A DNA stretch of 64,000 nt, taken from assembly GCF_003991905.1 (NCBI RefSeq), contig NZ_RSCL01000015.1, forward strand, positions 126,001-190,000, read 5' to 3'. The stretch comes from Dulcicalothrix desertica PCC 7102 (lineage in GTDB: Bacteria; Cyanobacteriota; Cyanobacteriia; Cyanobacteriales; Nostocaceae). Under the pieces are notes generated by a model, which worked only from the letters and a program-made list of their open reading frames with translations, did no database searches and was not told where the DNA came from. Made by a program: the position numbers and the translations under genes. Shown piece after piece: positions 18,674-27,220 of this stretch (positions within the stretch are counted from its first letter, which is position 1; each line of letters starts with the position of its first letter).

Positions 18674-19165
18674 GTGGATTGGTTAAGTTTACTTAAAGGA
18701 ACAGCAGTAGGTGGTGTTTTACTGTTTCTGTGGAATGGACTCACACAAAGCTTTACTCCTTGGGGGATTAAAAGCATAAAAGAACTTGAAGACCAAGCGA
18801 CCATCACAGAAACAATTGCGCGCGCTTCAACCAATGGTGTGTATTATCTGAAAGACAAGGTTACTGCTTTTATTGCAGTTAAGCCTGAAGCATATTACTC
18901 TATGCCACGTTACTTTACCATTGAATTTGTGACAGAGGTGCTAGTTGGTGGTGTATTAACAGCAATTTTGCTGTTAACCAGCACAGAATCTATCGTGACA
19001 CGGTTAATAATTATTGGACTAGTAGCACTGGCTGGTATCTTTAGCATAGACCTTCAGTACTGGAACTGGTGGGGCTTCTCAAGTATTTTTACATTTGGCA
19101 TTGCCATCAATCGCCTTGTTGGCTATTTGCTTACTGGCTTTGTTCTGATAAAATTTATACTTTGA
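18674..19165 (+). CDS. Small integral membrane protein, last gene of the plus-strand operon
   Basis: About 163 residues from a GTG at 18674. The GTG has GGAGGAG 6 nt upstream, whereas the ATG at 18659 lies in front of that site and lacks one of its own. Hydrophobic segments: GTAVGGVLLFLWNGL near the N-terminus, then VLVGGVLTAILLLT, LIIIGLVALAGIFSI and VGYLLTGFVLIKFIL. A soluble loop of about 60 residues (IKELEDQATITETIARAST) follows the first segment. No family recognised; an envelope or transport accessory role is possible. It ends 25 bp from the convergent DUF3052-like gene. Confidence 0.7.
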   Translation: MDWLSLLKGTAVGGVLLFLWNGLTQSFTPWGIKSIKELEDQATITETIARASTNGVYYLKDKVTAFIAVKPEAYYSMPRYFTIEFVTEVLVGGVLTAILLLTSTESIVTRLIIIGLVALAGIFSIDLQYWNWWGFSSIFTFGIAINRLVGYLLTGFVLIKFIL

Positions 19166-19190
19166 ATTTATTTTTAGTTAATGTTTAAAA

Positions 19191-19586
19191 CTATTTGACA
19201 ACCAGTTCATATGGTCTAAAACGCAATGCTGACCAAACATGATTAATTGATATCTGAGCTACTCCCTTTAAACCTGCTTTATCAATCACATCCCAACCCA
19301 CATCTCGATTAATATCCGTTATCATTTTTGAACTTTGTTTCGGATAGGCAATCCATAATATGCCATCGTACTTTAAAGCACTGATTGCTTTTGAAGCAAA
19401 ACTTTCTAACTCTGAAATATTTTTGACAAATATATGAATAAAGTCAAATTGACCTTCTAGTTCCTTTGCCAACTCTACACCTTCTGGCAATATTAGTTGT
19501 TCCATATATCCAGGTGGGGAATTAATAACAATCATTCTCTGCCCGGATTTTATACGTAATTTTTTAACTAATGGATTATCTACCAT
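19191..19586 (-). CDS. DUF3052-like small protein
   Basis: About 131 residues from the ATG at 19586, which has AAAAAGGA close upstream; an ATG at 19604 would add six residues. The sequence LVKKLRIKSGQRMIVINSPP, LILPEGVELAKELEGQFDFI and ISALKYDGILWIAYPKQSS resembles the DUF3052 group: a Rossmann-like fold that looks like a methyltransferase remnant without a SAM motif. Function unknown. It is the distal gene of the three-gene minus-strand set 21470-19191. Confidence 0.72.
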   Translation of the reverse strand: MVDNPLVKKLRIKSGQRMIVINSPPGYMEQLILPEGVELAKELEGQFDFIHIFVKNISELESFASKAISALKYDGILWIAYPKQSSKMITDINRDVGWDVIDKAGLKGVAQISINHVWSALRFRPYELVVK

Positions 19587-19614
19587 ATTTTCCTTTTTAC
19601 ACATCCTTTTTGTA

Positions 19615-20871
19615 CTAGTTTATCTTATTTAGCGCAGCCATTACGAACGGCACAGCTTCCTGCTGGAAGTTGAGATCAGGGAACCTCTGCTTGGCTACAC
19701 CCTCAAATACCAGCAGAGAGAGGATTGTAAGCGTAAATTGATTAGTACCGTAGATACCATGTTTACGCTGAATTGCAAACAGTTCTCCAACAAAACCTGC
19801 AACTTGAAAATCGCGCGCTCGTAAACCTCCCACTCGTTTGATTAAGCAGGTGATTTCCAAGTCAAAAGCTTTGATATTAAGGTTAGAAGGCAGATTAGTC
19901 GCGGTTTCACGGACAATTTGAGCTGCGGTATTACCTTCACAGAACGCTATAGATAGAAAGAATCTTGCAAAATTGCGACGGGTTGAGTTATCAAGTTGGG
20001 TCATAAATCCTGCATCCAAAATGACCAATCGATTATCCGGCGCCATCAGGACATTGCCGGGATGCATATCGCAATGAATAAAACCTTCCTTGAAAATCAT
20101 ATTGTAAAGTGATTGCACTCCAACGGTAAGAGCTTTTCTTGCGAAATGTTCTGGCAAAGCAGGGTCGCTCAACTTTTGCAAACCTGGAATGAACTCCATT
20201 ACAAGAATTTCTGGCGTGCAGAGGTTTTCGTGAAGCACTGGCACAATTACATTATGGTTATTAGCAAAGAGCGCATGGAGCCGCTTTAAGTTCGATGCCT
20301 CACGCATAAAATCAGTCTGACCAATCAGGATATCGCTTGCTTCTTTCAATGCCTCTTTTACAGGAATACTCTGCATTGCAGGCAGTTTTGCAATAAACTG
20401 CCCGAAGAACTGAATAATTAGGCAATCACTTTTCAATGCCTCCCGTACAGTTGGTCTTAGAACCTTTAACGCGACTTCACAGTTATCATCACAACGAATG
20501 CCACGATGCACTTGAGCGATAGTGCCACTTGCTATTGGGGTGAAATCAACGTTCTTAATTTTGTGAGAAAGTGTATATTTGTCTAATATTTGCTTGGTTA
20601 TGTTAGGGCTAAGAGCTTTAACTTGATCCTGCAAACAGCTTAATGCTTCACAAATCTCAAGAGGTAATAAATCTGCCCTAGTCGCGAGGATTTGTCCTAT
20701 TTTTGGAAAGGCGCCACCTAGATGTTCACAAATAAGTGCAAGCGTCTGAGCAAAATACACACGCAAAGTTAGAGGTTTCCCTAAAAGTATATAAAAACAG
20801 AAAGTCAGAACAAATCGAATCACTTCAAATCCAAGAATCAAAAAGACATGTAGAAATCTTATTATTACCAT
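19615..20871 (-). CDS. ABC1 atypical kinase (AarF/UbiB family)
   Basis: 418 residues. The KxGQ motif of the family is FPKIGQILATRADLLP. The loop region is FTPIASGTIAQVHRG, with SGT in place of the usual Ala-rich AAS. The ATP-site Lys is in VALKVLRP, the catalytic loop is HCDMHPGNVL and the metal-binding Asp lies in VILDAGF. UbiB-type proteins are atypical ATPases/kinases supporting quinone or lipid metabolism at membranes. At the end of a biosynthetic cluster it may assist handling of a hydrophobic intermediate, which is inference. About 30 bp separate it from each neighbour. Confidence 0.9.
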   Translation of the reverse strand: MVIIRFLHVFLILGFEVIRFVLTFCFYILLGKPLTLRVYFAQTLALICEHLGGAFPKIGQILATRADLLPLEICEALSCLQDQVKALSPNITKQILDKYTLSHKIKNVDFTPIASGTIAQVHRGIRCDDNCEVALKVLRPTVREALKSDCLIIQFFGQFIAKLPAMQSIPVKEALKEASDILIGQTDFMREASNLKRLHALFANNHNVIVPVLHENLCTPEILVMEFIPGLQKLSDPALPEHFARKALTVGVQSLYNMIFKEGFIHCDMHPGNVLMAPDNRLVILDAGFMTQLDNSTRRNFARFFLSIAFCEGNTAAQIVRETATNLPSNLNIKAFDLEITCLIKRVGGLRARDFQVAGFVGELFAIQRKHGIYGTNQFTLTILSLLVFEGVAKQRFPDLNFQQEAVPFVMAALNKIN

Positions 20872-20903
20872 ACAGAAGTAAACTAGTAGATGCTACAAAG
20901 GTT

Positions 20904-21470
20904 TCAGCAATTATTCTGACCAAAGTCACTTGGAAAACGATGGTAGTACAAGGCAATTAGCATTGGTAAAAGTACAAGTGCATTGTAGAAGAGATGAAGC
21001 TCAAGGCGAGGAATCCACAGTTGACCGATACTGGTGGGAACGGGAGAACCAAACAAATTTTTGTTGATTAAAACTTGTCCCAGCAATAAAGCATGTTCAA
21101 AGTGATGATAGAACGCAATCACAAATGTAATGTCCCACCAGATACGAGCGCGTCCGACAATAGCAGGACGCAAAGCAGCTAAACCTAAAAGCATGAAAAG
21201 TGCATGTCCATAGTGCAGCCATTCTGAGCGGACTAACCAGGGGTATAGTAATCCTAAAGCGCCGAGCGCATCCTTTCGAGACCAGCCTAGAACATAAACT
21301 TGATATACCTGGAAGATGTGTTCTAAAAGATGAGTGATGATAATCACCATGAACACTTGCATAGCAGGTTTATGCCATCGTCCATTAAGCGTATGAAAGA
21401 TAGACTGAGTTATTAATTTTGGATATTGCGTAAACCGGGGGTTACTGATGGCATTCTTGGCTCGACTCAT
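20904..21470 (-). CDS. Histidine-rich integral membrane protein
   Basis: 188 residues with AAGGA before the ATG. There are four or five hydrophobic segments with clustered histidines at their ends: THLLEHIF, WLHYGHALF, AFYHHFEHALLLGQ and RLELHLFYN. Paired His in membrane helices suggests metal (di-iron) or heme binding, as in membrane desaturases/hydroxylases, but the classic three-box desaturase layout is absent. I do not recognise the family. It leads the minus-strand set with the ABC1 kinase and DUF3052-like gene, so it may be a membrane oxidase acting on the cluster product. Confidence 0.75.
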   Translation of the reverse strand: MSRAKNAISNPRFTQYPKLITQSIFHTLNGRWHKPAMQVFMVIIITHLLEHIFQVYQVYVLGWSRKDALGALGLLYPWLVRSEWLHYGHALFMLLGLAALRPAIVGRARIWWDITFVIAFYHHFEHALLLGQVLINKNLFGSPVPTSIGQLWIPRLELHLFYNALVLLPMLIALYYHRFPSDFGQNNC

Positions 21471-22180
21471 ATTATTTCCTTAGCGTTAATTTGTGTCTTC
21501 AACAAATTGATCTTTTGAAACCCATCAATACTGATACATTTTATGGGACTAATTAGGAGTAAATAAGCGGCATTAACGATAATTAATTTGATTCCTAATT
21601 CAAAACATTTACTGAAGGGCAATTCATAAAAACAGCAAGAAGCAAAAGGACAAATATTTTGTCCATCGTTTAGTTTTGTTGATAAGCCTTAAAATTTTTG
21701 GTAGTCCAGTATGGCTAAAATAACTATCCAGTTGGAAAAAGCGACAAAGCTTGTGAAATAAGGTTTTTTTCTTTTGTCTTTTAGCTTTTTACTTTTGCCT
21801 TGTTGCATTATGTCTCTAAAATGTAATGCATTTGCTCTAATACCTACATTTGTTTGCGTCTTTGTGTATTTTAACTAAACGAGAACCACTAGTGCCAGAA
21901 GGCAGAAAATAAGAGACAGAGGGAATATTCCTTATTTAATAAGCCTTTTAGTTTTTTCTAACTACAGACTTAACTTAGCCATGTTGCACTATTATATAGC
22001 TTATTCAACTATTTTTTTAGTATAAAAGTTACTAATAACAGTAATACTTAAAAAAATATTAAAATTAGTAGTTAGTTTAATCTTATTAAATAATGTATTT
22101 TTTAATAAAAAAATTGTTTGTGTTATTGGAGAGCGAAAAATTTCAGGGGGCTGGGCTAAATAATGCGGTAAAATAATGCA
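21471..22180. other. Non-coding AT-rich gap
   Basis: About 710 bp without a convincing gene. It contains low-complexity T-rich words (CTTTTGTCTTTTAGC and TTTTACTTTTGCC) and the promoter side of the 21470 gene. I see no RNA gene or complete mobile element. It marks the right border of the biosynthetic cluster. Confidence 0.5.
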
Positions 22181-22438
22181 ATGCCTAATTCCTCGCTCAC
22201 TAGTCGTCTACCAGTTAAAATATTACTGCTTGGTATTAGTCCAGCAATTTGGGGACGAGTACTCGTGGGAGCATTCAGTTTTGGCAGAGACACTCAAACA
22301 ATGGGGCATTTGGAGATAAGTACTCTAATCCTAAACATGGTTAGTTACAATACCCACTATCGCCTTGAACAAGGGTGCAGAAGCTTCATTTCTATTAGAA
22401 TACGCCGGGTTAATAAATACACACTTACCCGCAGGTAG
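22181..22438 (+). pseudogene. Probable remnant of a plasmid pRiA4b ORF-3-like gene
   Basis: An 85-residue frame whose first third reads RLPVKILLLGISPAIWGRVL. This resembles the conserved start of pRiA4b ORF-3 family proteins (typically L..I.L.GI.PPIWRR..V). Homology appears to stop soon after, and the rest is not family-like. I read it as a truncated copy left in the genome rather than a working gene. The family is common on plasmids and transposons, which fits the plasmid-like content downstream. Confidence 0.38.
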
Positions 22439-22858
22439 CTTTAAAAACTGTGCTGGCTCAAACAACTTCCGCATTTTTCTTTAGAAATAATTGCTTCTTG
22501 CATATTCAAATTTGTCTTTACATTGACGCTGTTACCCTCTGCTGACATAGTGTAGAGACGCATTCACGTAGTGTCCCGCTCTTAATAATCGCGTCTCTAC
22601 TGAATTAAATCAAGAAAAGTTAATTTGAATAGCTAATGCCAATCTAACAAATACAAAGCTCTGGGAACAAGCAACACTAATTATACTTCTTTGAATTAGT
22701 GCAAGTGAAGTTAAGCGTGACTGTATAAATATAAGAATTTTCTAGTTTGCCAGGGAGTTAATAGTCCATAGGCACAAATTCCCGCTAGAAGAAAATATGT
22801 GTAAATTTTAACTGCCGAAGCTAAGTATTGTTGAGTTCAGCCAAAATAAAGATTATCG
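22439..22858. other. Non-coding gap with one hairpin repeat
   Basis: 420 bp upstream of the three-gene nuclease operon. The only structure seen is the inverted repeat at 22552-22600. The promoter of the 22859 operon should lie in the last ~150 bp, but no ribosome-binding site is evident before its ATG. Confidence 0.45.
22552..22600. repeat. GTAGAGACGC...GCGTCTCTAC inverted repeat
   Basis: Ten-base perfect inverted repeats (GTAGAGACGC / GCGTCTCTAC) flank a loop of about 29 bases. It belongs to the same family as the palindromes at 5523, 34424 and 46911. Confidence 0.65.
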
Positions 22859-23701
22859 ATGGATATTAATGAATTAGATTTTCTTCTTCAGTTACTGGGA
22901 TGTAACGATTATTGTTCTAGCTACGATGCCATTGAATTTAAGTCTTTGAAGACTAAAGATAAGATTTGTCTTTCTTTAGGTAAGCAAAAACTTATAGACT
23001 ATACCCGTGAAATTGCTACGGTCAAAATTTTATCTCATGGTCAAGATTTGCTAAAGCTCGACCCTAAAGAAGTGTCGATAACACAAGAAGAACGTCAGGT
23101 ATTGGAAAAGATTAGTAAGGCTTCTGAACAAATTAGTCTTAGTAAAATTACTTTGCCAGAAGCTAGTAAACGGGATGAGATAATAAAAGTCTTGATTGAT
23201 AAGGGCTTAATTGAAGCAGAAGAGAAAATCAAAAAGACGAAGGCTGAAGTTTGGCTGACTGAACGCGGTATTGAGTATTTGCGAGATGATTATGTTGCTG
23301 AAGGCGCCGGGAATATCAGCTTAGACTTGCTTGGTAATTACCTGCGCTTCATGCGGAAAACTCTATGCGGTCATTCACAACAGCTATCTACACCGATAGA
23401 TAACACAGAGCCATCGGTTGAAAAAGATACTAATATTGGCGATGAAGAAATTTTAGAAATTATCCGGAATTTAGACAGAGAGCTTGGTAGTGACAATTAT
23501 TTACCAATCTTCCACTTACGGAAAAAGTTACAGCCACCACTAACGCGCGATGAATTGGACAAAGCACTTTACCGTCTGCAAGCAAGCGACCAGATAGAGT
23601 TAAGTACTTTACTTGACCCCACAGATTATAAGCCCGACGAAGTTGAAGCTGGAATTATTCAGAATATAGGTGGTTCGCTCTTTTTTATTATTGTTTACTA
23701 A
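22859..23701 (+). CDS. Winged-helix-like protein, first gene of an ATPase/nuclease operon
   Basis: 280 residues, soluble and charged. Two regions look like winged-helix or helix-turn-helix units: residues ~75-145 (ITQEERQVLEKISKASEQIS, EVWLTERGIEYLRDDY) and ~195-265 (EEILEIIRNLDRELGSDNYL, LTRDELDKALYRLQASDQIE). No family is recognised. It lies 48 bp before an AAA ATPase and likely forms a complex or acts as DNA-recognition partner in a three-gene system. The ATG at 22859 has no clear Shine-Dalgarno sequence. Confidence 0.75.
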   Translation: MDINELDFLLQLLGCNDYCSSYDAIEFKSLKTKDKICLSLGKQKLIDYTREIATVKILSHGQDLLKLDPKEVSITQEERQVLEKISKASEQISLSKITLPEASKRDEIIKVLIDKGLIEAEEKIKKTKAEVWLTERGIEYLRDDYVAEGAGNISLDLLGNYLRFMRKTLCGHSQQLSTPIDNTEPSVEKDTNIGDEEILEIIRNLDRELGSDNYLPIFHLRKKLQPPLTRDELDKALYRLQASDQIELSTLLDPTDYKPDEVEAGIIQNIGGSLFFIIVY

Positions 23702-23749
23702 GCTACACAGCTAAACGCTTTTACATTAATTTCACCGTACAATTGAACT

Positions 23750-25732
23750 ATGGTATCTATCAACGACATCATCATGCGCGAGGTTAACCCTTTTGACCTC
23801 GTAAACACAAAGGTTGGCAATTTTTGGAATGATAATCAAGATTATGCTTCTGTTGTTGAGTCAATTCATCAAGAAGTAATTAATGATATCGAAAGTTATT
23901 TAGACCTTGTTTCTAAAGATAATCGCAGTCGTACACTTTTACTTGTAGGTGATTCAGGTTCGGGTAAAAGCTATCTTTTAGGAAGACTGAAAAAAACTTT
24001 TAACTCAAAAGCTTTTTTTGCCTACATTGGACCTTGGGCAGATAATGATTATATCTGGCGCCATATTTTACGGTATACTGTTGATAGCTTAGTGCAAATA
24101 CCCGAAGGTCAGCAAGAATCTCAATTAATTTTATGGCTTAAAAGTTTATCGGCATTTACAAAGCGTTCCACTAAGAAAAATTTTGCCGATAGCATCTGGC
24201 AATCATTATTAAATGACCGCCAAAAATTTATCAAGCATCTTAAAAACGAATATAAATTAGCAAGTATTTATAATCCTGAGATGTTTTTTGGGGTATTATA
24301 TGACTTGACGAATCCAGAACTATCTGACTTAGCTAGCGAGTGGTTAAGAGGTGATGACTTGAGCGAAGAGTCAATGCAAGCTCTCAAAGTAAAATTTTGT
24401 ATTGATACGGAAGATGCAGCTAAAAATATTTTGGCTAACTTTGGCAAAATATCAACACAGACACAACCTATAGTTCTCTGTTTTGACCAAGTTGAAACTA
24501 CAGCTAAATTCGACTCCAACCCACAACCACTATTTAATATTAACACAACTATTCATAATGACAATATTAAAAACTTTCTAATCATTATTAGCATAGTTAA
24601 AAACCCTTGGATGCGCGCTAATAAGTTTATTCTTCAAGCAGACAAAGCTAGAATAGAAAAAGATATTCAGCTTAAACCGATTAACTTAAACCAAGCAGAA
24701 GCACTTTGGGCTTATCGATTACAACCATTACATCAAGCAGCTAACCTTCAACCTGATACATCCATCTTCCCACTCACTACAAAACTATTACAATATAACT
24801 TTCCTGGTGGAAAAGCTCTTCCAAGAAATATAATTATTTTAGGAAGACAGCAATATCAAGAATATAAAGAACTACTTATCGAAGCTGGAAAAGGTGGCAA
24901 TAAAGACCAAGCTGAATTTGAATTAATTTGGCTAAAAGAAATTAAAAATACTCAGGAGAGAATTAATCAAATAAGCTATGTAGCTGCACATGACTTAATA
25001 AAAATGTTACAGTTATCATTAGATGCTTTAGAGTTGCTGTCTGTGAAAACTAAGTTTATTAACGGTAAATATGATAGCTCTTCTTTAAGCTACCAACATC
25101 ATAAAGTTGGCAAAAGAGGAGTAATTTGGACGGAAGATGCTAATATGGTAACATTTTTCAACGTGATGAATGCTGCTCAAAAAGTCATTCAGCAAAGCCT
25201 TTGTCAAAAATTATATTTGATTAGGATGGCTAGTGTTGGAGATGCAAAGCTGAAAGGTAATCAAATCTATCAACAAATTTTCAAAGGAACTAGAAATATT
25301 CACATCAAACCTAATTTAGAATCAGTTCATATTCTCGCAACTTATCAGAGCTTGGTTAATTCTTGCATAAGTCAAGAATTACTTATTGGTGGTAAGACTA
25401 TTCAAGTACCAGAGTTACAAGACTTAATGCGTAAGTCTAAGATTTTAGAAAATTGTACCGTTTTACAAGACTTAGGTCTTATTGCTAAAGATAATTCTAC
25501 AGGAATTCAGGCTAAAGATTTACAACCAATTAAAGACTTTTTGCTAAATCTTATCACAACTCAACAATTTCTTGGAATTTCAACTTTATTATCACAAGCT
25601 CAAAATCAGTATCCGAATGTTAGTGACAGCGACATTCAGGGATTAATTGATTCTTTGCGAGATGAAGATAGAGTGAAACTTATGGATACTAATAAAAACA
25701 TGGAGCAGTTAATTTGCTTAGTCGCTAAATAA
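23750..25732 (+). CDS. AAA/STAND-like ATPase, second gene of the nuclease operon
   Basis: 660 residues. Walker A is LLVGDSGSGKSYLLGRL near residue 65 and Walker B is IVLCFDQVETT near 245, followed by an IISIVKNPWMR sensor-like strand, so this is an AAA-type P-loop ATPase. The C-terminal third is helical and ends in a winged-helix-like part (SDSDIQGLIDSLRDEDRVKL). A DNA-loading or motor role is likely by analogy with ATPases paired with nucleases in defence systems. It lies 21 bp before the nuclease gene. Codon use is markedly AT-rich. I could not assign a named family. Confidence 0.8.
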   Translation: MVSINDIIMREVNPFDLVNTKVGNFWNDNQDYASVVESIHQEVINDIESYLDLVSKDNRSRTLLLVGDSGSGKSYLLGRLKKTFNSKAFFAYIGPWADNDYIWRHILRYTVDSLVQIPEGQQESQLILWLKSLSAFTKRSTKKNFADSIWQSLLNDRQKFIKHLKNEYKLASIYNPEMFFGVLYDLTNPELSDLASEWLRGDDLSEESMQALKVKFCIDTEDAAKNILANFGKISTQTQPIVLCFDQVETTAKFDSNPQPLFNINTTIHNDNIKNFLIIISIVKNPWMRANKFILQADKARIEKDIQLKPINLNQAEALWAYRLQPLHQAANLQPDTSIFPLTTKLLQYNFPGGKALPRNIIILGRQQYQEYKELLIEAGKGGNKDQAEFELIWLKEIKNTQERINQISYVAAHDLIKMLQLSLDALELLSVKTKFINGKYDSSSLSYQHHKVGKRGVIWTEDANMVTFFNVMNAAQKVIQQSLCQKLYLIRMASVGDAKLKGNQIYQQIFKGTRNIHIKPNLESVHILATYQSLVNSCISQELLIGGKTIQVPELQDLMRKSKILENCTVLQDLGLIAKDNSTGIQAKDLQPIKDFLLNLITTQQFLGISTLLSQAQNQYPNVSDSDIQGLIDSLRDEDRVKLMDTNKNMEQLICLVAK

Positions 25733-25753
25733 TTAATATAGTTATCAGGAATC

Positions 25754-27220
25754 ATGCAATATTTAACAGGAAGCATCGAAATCATAACAAAAATTAACGA
25801 ACTTACTTCGGCTAAAATATTATGGGTAGATACAGAAATTGCTGACTGGTATACTGAAAAGCCTAGGCTTTCTATAATACAAGTATTAACAAAAGCTAAT
25901 GATGCAGCAAGCCAGTCAGTGTATATTTTTGATGTTTTGGATAAACATGATTTGATTTCCTATTTCATTAATCAAATCATGATTAATCCTCAAATCGAAA
26001 AAGTATGTCATAATGCTAGCTTTGATTTGAAATATCTTGGTAGTATTGATGCACAAAACATTACTTGTACATTAAAAAAAGCCAGAAGGATAAGTAAGGA
26101 AGTTTTACAAGTTTCTAATTTACAGTTAAAAACCTTAGCCACAGAGCTATGTAACTTCTCAGATGTAGATAAAGAAGAACAAGGAAGTGACTGGGGAAGG
26201 CGCCCGCTTACTCAAAAGCAGCTAAAATATGCAGCTATGGATACTGTCTATTTAGCTGCTGTTCATCAACGTTTACTAGCATTCTCTAAAGCTAATGTAC
26301 TAACTCCTGTTATCGAAGTGGCGCCAAGTTCAACACAACCAGTAGAAAAACCCAAGTCTTTAACGCCGAACAAATTAAGATTAGCGTTTGAATGTCCACG
26401 CTTACTCTATCTAAACCATCATTTTGGAGGTAGTACATTATTCTTACAGACGGAGGACGTTATTGATATTAGTCAATTCCATAACCTAGTAGACGAATTG
26501 ATTAATTTACTACTTAATAAACCAGACTTTATAGAGTTATTTAGACCATCTGCATCAGAGTTAGTTGTAGAGCAAATAGCTCATAACATACAACAGCTTT
26601 ATTACAACAGAATATTCTATGCTTATTTACAAAAGGCGACAAGTAAAGATTCAAAACTAGCTCAACCACTGCTCAAAGTTTGGGAAGGTTTGAAAAAATT
26701 AATTATAAGCTTTGCAGAGCTACTAATAATTAACCGAAACTATTGTGATGCTGAAAACGTAATTAGCGAAACTTTTATTGTTGAAGACCGTAAGCTTGAA
26801 CATTATTTCAACTTGCCTGATAACTCACAGCTAAGAGTTTTAGGAAGATACGATTACTTAGTTTTCAATTTTGATCTTAACCGCTTATGCCTAATTGAGT
26901 TTAAAGCTTATCAACCCGTAGACTTATCAGCGCAGCTAGCACAAGTCGCAGTTTACAGCTATATGCTTTCGCAAAATAAAAAGGCGCCTGTTGATTCGGT
27001 GGTTTACTGTATTTTGCCATTTAAAGAATATTATTATTCTTGGGAGCAGCTAGAACATATAGCCCACGAGCTAATTCCTCGTAAATTAGAACAAATGCAG
27101 CAATGGTTAACTTGGAGGGCGCCTTTACCAAACCCACCCCCAGCTACTATCCAGCCACATTTATGTCAAATTTGCCCGCAGCAACAAAAATGTCAAAGTT
27201 ATTTTGGGGGTAGTAGCTAA
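25754..27220 (+). CDS. RNase D-like DEDDy 3'-5' exonuclease fused to a Cas4/RecB-like PD-(D/E)XK nuclease
   Basis: 488 residues with two nuclease modules. Residues ~1-180: DEDDy exonuclease with VDTEIADW (motif I Asp and Glu), CHNASFDLKYL (motif II Asp) and KYAAMDTVYL (motif III Tyr/Asp). Residues ~200-488: Cas4-like, with FECPRLLYL giving the first Cys, GRYDYLV and LIEFKAY giving the Asp and ExK of the active site, and CQICPQQQKCQSYF giving three more Cys for a probable 4Fe-4S cluster. The fusion would combine 3'-5' trimming with single-strand nuclease activity. It ends the operon begun at 22859. Defence or DNA repair is the likely field; this is inference from domain content. Confidence 0.88.
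   Translation: MQYLTGSIEIITKINELTSAKILWVDTEIADWYTEKPRLSIIQVLTKANDAASQSVYIFDVLDKHDLISYFINQIMINPQIEKVCHNASFDLKYLGSIDAQNITCTLKKARRISKEVLQVSNLQLKTLATELCNFSDVDKEEQGSDWGRRPLTQKQLKYAAMDTVYLAAVHQRLLAFSKANVLTPVIEVAPSSTQPVEKPKSLTPNKLRLAFECPRLLYLNHHFGGSTLFLQTEDVIDISQFHNLVDELINLLLNKPDFIELFRPSASELVVEQIAHNIQQLYYNRIFYAYLQKATSKDSKLAQPLLKVWEGLKKLIISFAELLIINRNYCDAENVISETFIVEDRKLEHYFNLPDNSQLRVLGRYDYLVFNFDLNRLCLIEFKAYQPVDLSAQLAQVAVYSYMLSQNKKAPVDSVVYCILPFKEYYYSWEQLEHIAHELIPRKLEQMQQWLTWRAPLPNPPPATIQPHLCQICPQQQKCQSYFGGSS

Noticed and set aside
25754-27220. Cas4-like domain as a sign of a CRISPR-Cas locus
   Set aside because: No array of regularly spaced direct repeats and no other cas gene is seen; the domain is fused to an RNase D-like exonuclease in a different operon context.
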